Shown: positions 13,459-14,855 of the stretch, piece after piece
Position numbering within the stretch: the stretch's first letter is position 1
How the letters are laid out: every line of letters starts with the position of its first letter
Assembly (NCBI GenBank): GCA_937907405.1
Contig: CALCIC010001038.1
Location: forward strand, 1 to 14,855
Length of the DNA stretch: 14,855 nt
Direction of reading: 5' to 3'
Source of the DNA: an uncultured Isosphaeraceae bacterium
GTDB taxonomy: Bacteria > Planctomycetota > Planctomycetia > Isosphaerales > Isosphaeraceae
Made by a program: the position numbers and the translations under genes
The notes under the pieces: model-generated
Told to the model about the DNA's origin: nothing
The model's input: the letters and a program-made list of their open reading frames with translations, nothing else
The model's database searches: none

Positions 13459-14466
13459 TCAATAGGCGTCGGCCGAAACGATCTCGCCCCCCGCGCGGGT
13501 GCCGAGCGATCGCCAGGTCGTCGGACTGATCGAATCCTTGATGAAGCCGACGTGGCCGTCGACGAACGCCGCGTTGACGCCGCCGGAGTGGTTGCTCCGG
13601 GCCGACTTCCAGGGGGCGGAGGCGCTGTGGAAGGTGCAATCCATGATCTTCGTGTTCGGCGGCAGCGCGACGTTCCCCATGTTGCCGTCCTCGAAATTGC
13701 CCGCGAACCACGCCCCCATCTTGATCGCGCTCTGGGCGATCGGCGAATCGCAGTTCCCACCGTCGCCGGCGTTGCTCAGGTAGCGCTTCACGTCGTTCGA
13801 CGTCCCCGCCGCGACCTCGTAAGCGCCGGCGCTGCCCGGCCCCCGGAGGCTCTCCGAGAACGCCACCGTATTGGACGTACCGTCGGTCAACGCCGACAAT
13901 CGCAGCCACGAATTCGTGAACAGGACGCCGGTGGCCCTTTCGCCGTTCCCCTGGACGCCGTTGAGGGTCTCGCCCGCCCCGCTGATCATCAGGTAGCTGC
14001 CGGCCGCGAACGGCACCGACCCCGAGCCGGGAACCGACGTCGGGAAGCCGTCGCTCGGGCAGAGAAGTGCGGCGATGCTGATCCTGTACACGGTCGTGTT
14101 CTGGGGCCAGTATTCGTATCCCTGCGCCGGGCCGCCGAGCATGCCGATGTTGAAGTTGATGCTGTTGAAGACCGGCGACCCCTCGGTGAACGGCTGGATG
14201 AACGCCAGCGCCCCCCAGCCCATGTGCTCGAAGGGGATCGTGGGATCGAGCGGGTTCGGCCCCACGAACTTGCCCGTGGGCAGCGACCCCTGCGCGCTCT
14301 CGTAATTCAGCGTCGACAGCATCACCTGCTTGAGGTTGTTGGTGCATTGCGCGCGGCGGGCCGCCTCCCGCGCCGCCTGGACGGCCGGAAGAAGCAGGGC
14401 AATCAACACCGCGATGATGGCGATGACGACCAGCAGCTCGATGAGAGTGAAACCGCGACGACGCAT
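13459..14466 (-). CDS. DUF1559 prepilin-like protein with H-X9-DG C-terminal domain
   Basis: 335 aa. It begins MRRRGFTLIELLVVIAIIAV: a type IV prepilin-type leader with cleavage expected between Gly5 and Phe6, the usual Glu at mature position 5 (Glu10), and a hydrophobic helix running into PAVQAAREAARRAQC. Conserved DUF1559 landmarks follow: NNLKQVMLSTLNYES, LLCPSDGFP, LTDGTSNTVAFSE, and near the C-terminus NHSGGVNAAFVDGHV. In the last, His293 and Asp303-Gly304 are exactly H-X9-DG. These proteins are massively expanded in planctomycetes and are thought to be pseudopilin-like surface components; the exact role is unknown. The ATG at 14466 has GGAAG upstream and leaves the normal short basic leader; an ATG at 14487 is possible but lacks a ribosome site. 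It is first in a likely operon with the HEAT lipoprotein. Confidence 0.95.
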   Translation of the reverse strand: MRRRGFTLIELLVVIAIIAVLIALLLPAVQAAREAARRAQCTNNLKQVMLSTLNYESAQGSLPTGKFVGPNPLDPTIPFEHMGWGALAFIQPFTEGSPVFNSINFNIGMLGGPAQGYEYWPQNTTVYRISIAALLCPSDGFPTSVPGSGSVPFAAGSYLMISGAGETLNGVQGNGERATGVLFTNSWLRLSALTDGTSNTVAFSESLRGPGSAGAYEVAAGTSNDVKRYLSNAGDGGNCDSPIAQSAIKMGAWFAGNFEDGNMGNVALPPNTKIMDCTFHSASAPWKSARSNHSGGVNAAFVDGHVGFIKDSISPTTWRSLGTRAGGEIVSADAY

Positions 14467-14498
14467 GATGGGCTTCCGTAGATTCATGGAAGGCTTTC

Positions 14499-14855
14499 AT
14501 GGAGAGGGCCCAGGGCCGACACGCGAGTGTGACGAATCTCGAAAACATAACATCAGGCGCGGACTCTGAGTTCAAGACCCTTGTCCCGATTTCCCCGAAG
14601 CCTTGCGGCGGGGGCGCGACCGGAAGGCTGGATTTGACGAGGGGCCGTTTCGGCGATAAACTAACGCTCCCCCTTGAGAAAGGGATCGACGAGGTGGTCC
14701 GCGCGCCGGGCGTCATGCTCGGCTATCACGAGCGGCCGGCGGAGACCGCGGCGGCGCTGCGCGAAGGCTGGTTCCACACCGGCGACGTCGGTGCGCTCGA
14801 CGCCGACGGCCGACTGACCATCCTCGATCGCAAGAAGGACTTGATCATCTCCGGC
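14499..14855 (+). CDS. Acyl-CoA synthetase (AMP-binding) fragment, N-terminal domain missing, runs off the window
   Basis: From about 14688 the frame reads DEVVRAPGVMLGYHERP, then ETAAALREGWFHTGDVGALD, then ADGRLTILDRKKDLIISG up to the window end. This is the end of the adenylation core plus the hinge (A8-type GWFHTGDVG and DRKKDLI) of a fatty-acid or other acyl-CoA ligase. The roughly 350-400 residues that should precede it, including the P-loop and the ATP/acyl pocket, are absent. Upstream the same frame stays open to an ATG at 14499 (GGAAGG five bases before), but those 63 residues show no ligase similarity and overlap the start and promoter of the DUF1559 gene on the other strand. It is most likely a 5'-truncated gene remnant, or a recombination or assembly junction near 14688. 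Homology of the 3' part is secure; the start and expression are not. Confidence 0.6.
   Translation, partial: MERAQGRHASVTNLENITSGADSEFKTLVPISPKPCGGGATGRLDLTRGRFGDKLTLPLEKGIDEVVRAPGVMLGYHERPAETAAALREGWFHTGDVGALDADGRLTILDRKKDLIISG
14547..14575 (-). promoter_or_regulatory. Putative promoter of the DUF1559-HEAT operon
   Basis: On the minus strand TTGAAC (14570-14575) and TGTTAT (14547-14552) are 17 bases apart. Each matches the sigma70 consensus at 4 of 6 positions, and the local sequence is AT-richer than its flanks. It would give a leader of about 75 bases before the ATG at 14466. Based on sequence match only. Confidence 0.35.

Noticed and set aside
12611..13465. Plus-strand frames of 284 and 109 codons in the spacer downstream of ubiD
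   Set aside because: They run through the GCGCGAACGAACCC repeats, and the longer one continues antisense to the HEAT lipoprotein. No domain, no ribosome site and repeat-derived peptide composition.
13019..14716. A single 565-codon minus-strand frame covering the HEAT lipoprotein and most of the DUF1559 region
   Set aside because: Only its last part (from about 13444) is protein-like; the rest is a shifted frame across the DUF1559 gene, whose own frame carries all family motifs. No fusion is needed.

Overview
The window is GC-rich (roughly two-thirds G+C by eye). It carries several hallmarks of a planctomycete, most likely an Isosphaeraceae-type genome: a DUF1559 prepilin-like protein with an H-X9-DG tail, a CRTAC1/ASPIC-UnbV lipoprotein, ThuA-domain and M13 peptidase genes, and gene-poor spacers filled with dispersed palindromic repeats. 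The lineage is inferred from this family content. No rRNA, tRNA, insertion sequence, phage gene or CRISPR array was recognised.

Layout. Bases 1-515 hold the C-terminal part of a ThuA-like protein (+). It is followed by a secreted M13 zinc metallopeptidase at 636-2675 (+, probable TTG start). A convergent spacer carries a 22-bp perfect inverted repeat. Then come a multi-pass membrane protein at 2867-3568 (-) and a large FG-GAP/ASPIC lipoprotein at 3724-5838 (-). A divergent promoter region (5839-6270) leads into a 744-residue exported protein of unknown family at 6271-8505 (+), which contains an internal duplication. It converges, across a hairpin, on a low-specificity L-threonine aldolase at 8591-9664 (-). 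The 597-bp divergent spacer 9665-10261 contains four copies of a CACCACGGAGGACGCG element, two in each orientation. A 609-residue UbiD-family decarboxylase (10262-12091, +) follows.

From 12092 to 13018 there is no convincing gene. That stretch is a patchwork of hairpins, a TATAGGATG-type inverted repeat and a degenerate series of GCGCGAACGAACCC elements. On the minus strand, DUF1559 (13459-14466) and a small HEAT-repeat lipoprotein (13019-13429) form a likely two-gene operon. The right edge (about 14688-14855, +) encodes the last part of the adenylation core of an acyl-CoA synthetase. The upstream part of that enzyme is missing, which suggests a 5'-truncated gene or a rearrangement or assembly junction.

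How the genes relate: they look like independent transcription units, with no multi-gene pathway visible. The recurring theme is envelope and periplasm: an exported peptidase, two lipoproteins, an exported unknown protein, an integral membrane protein and a pseudopilin-like protein. Two cytosolic metabolic enzymes, threonine aldolase and UbiD, sit back to back. The least explained parts are the 744-residue protein, the repeat-rich spacers and the truncated ligase.
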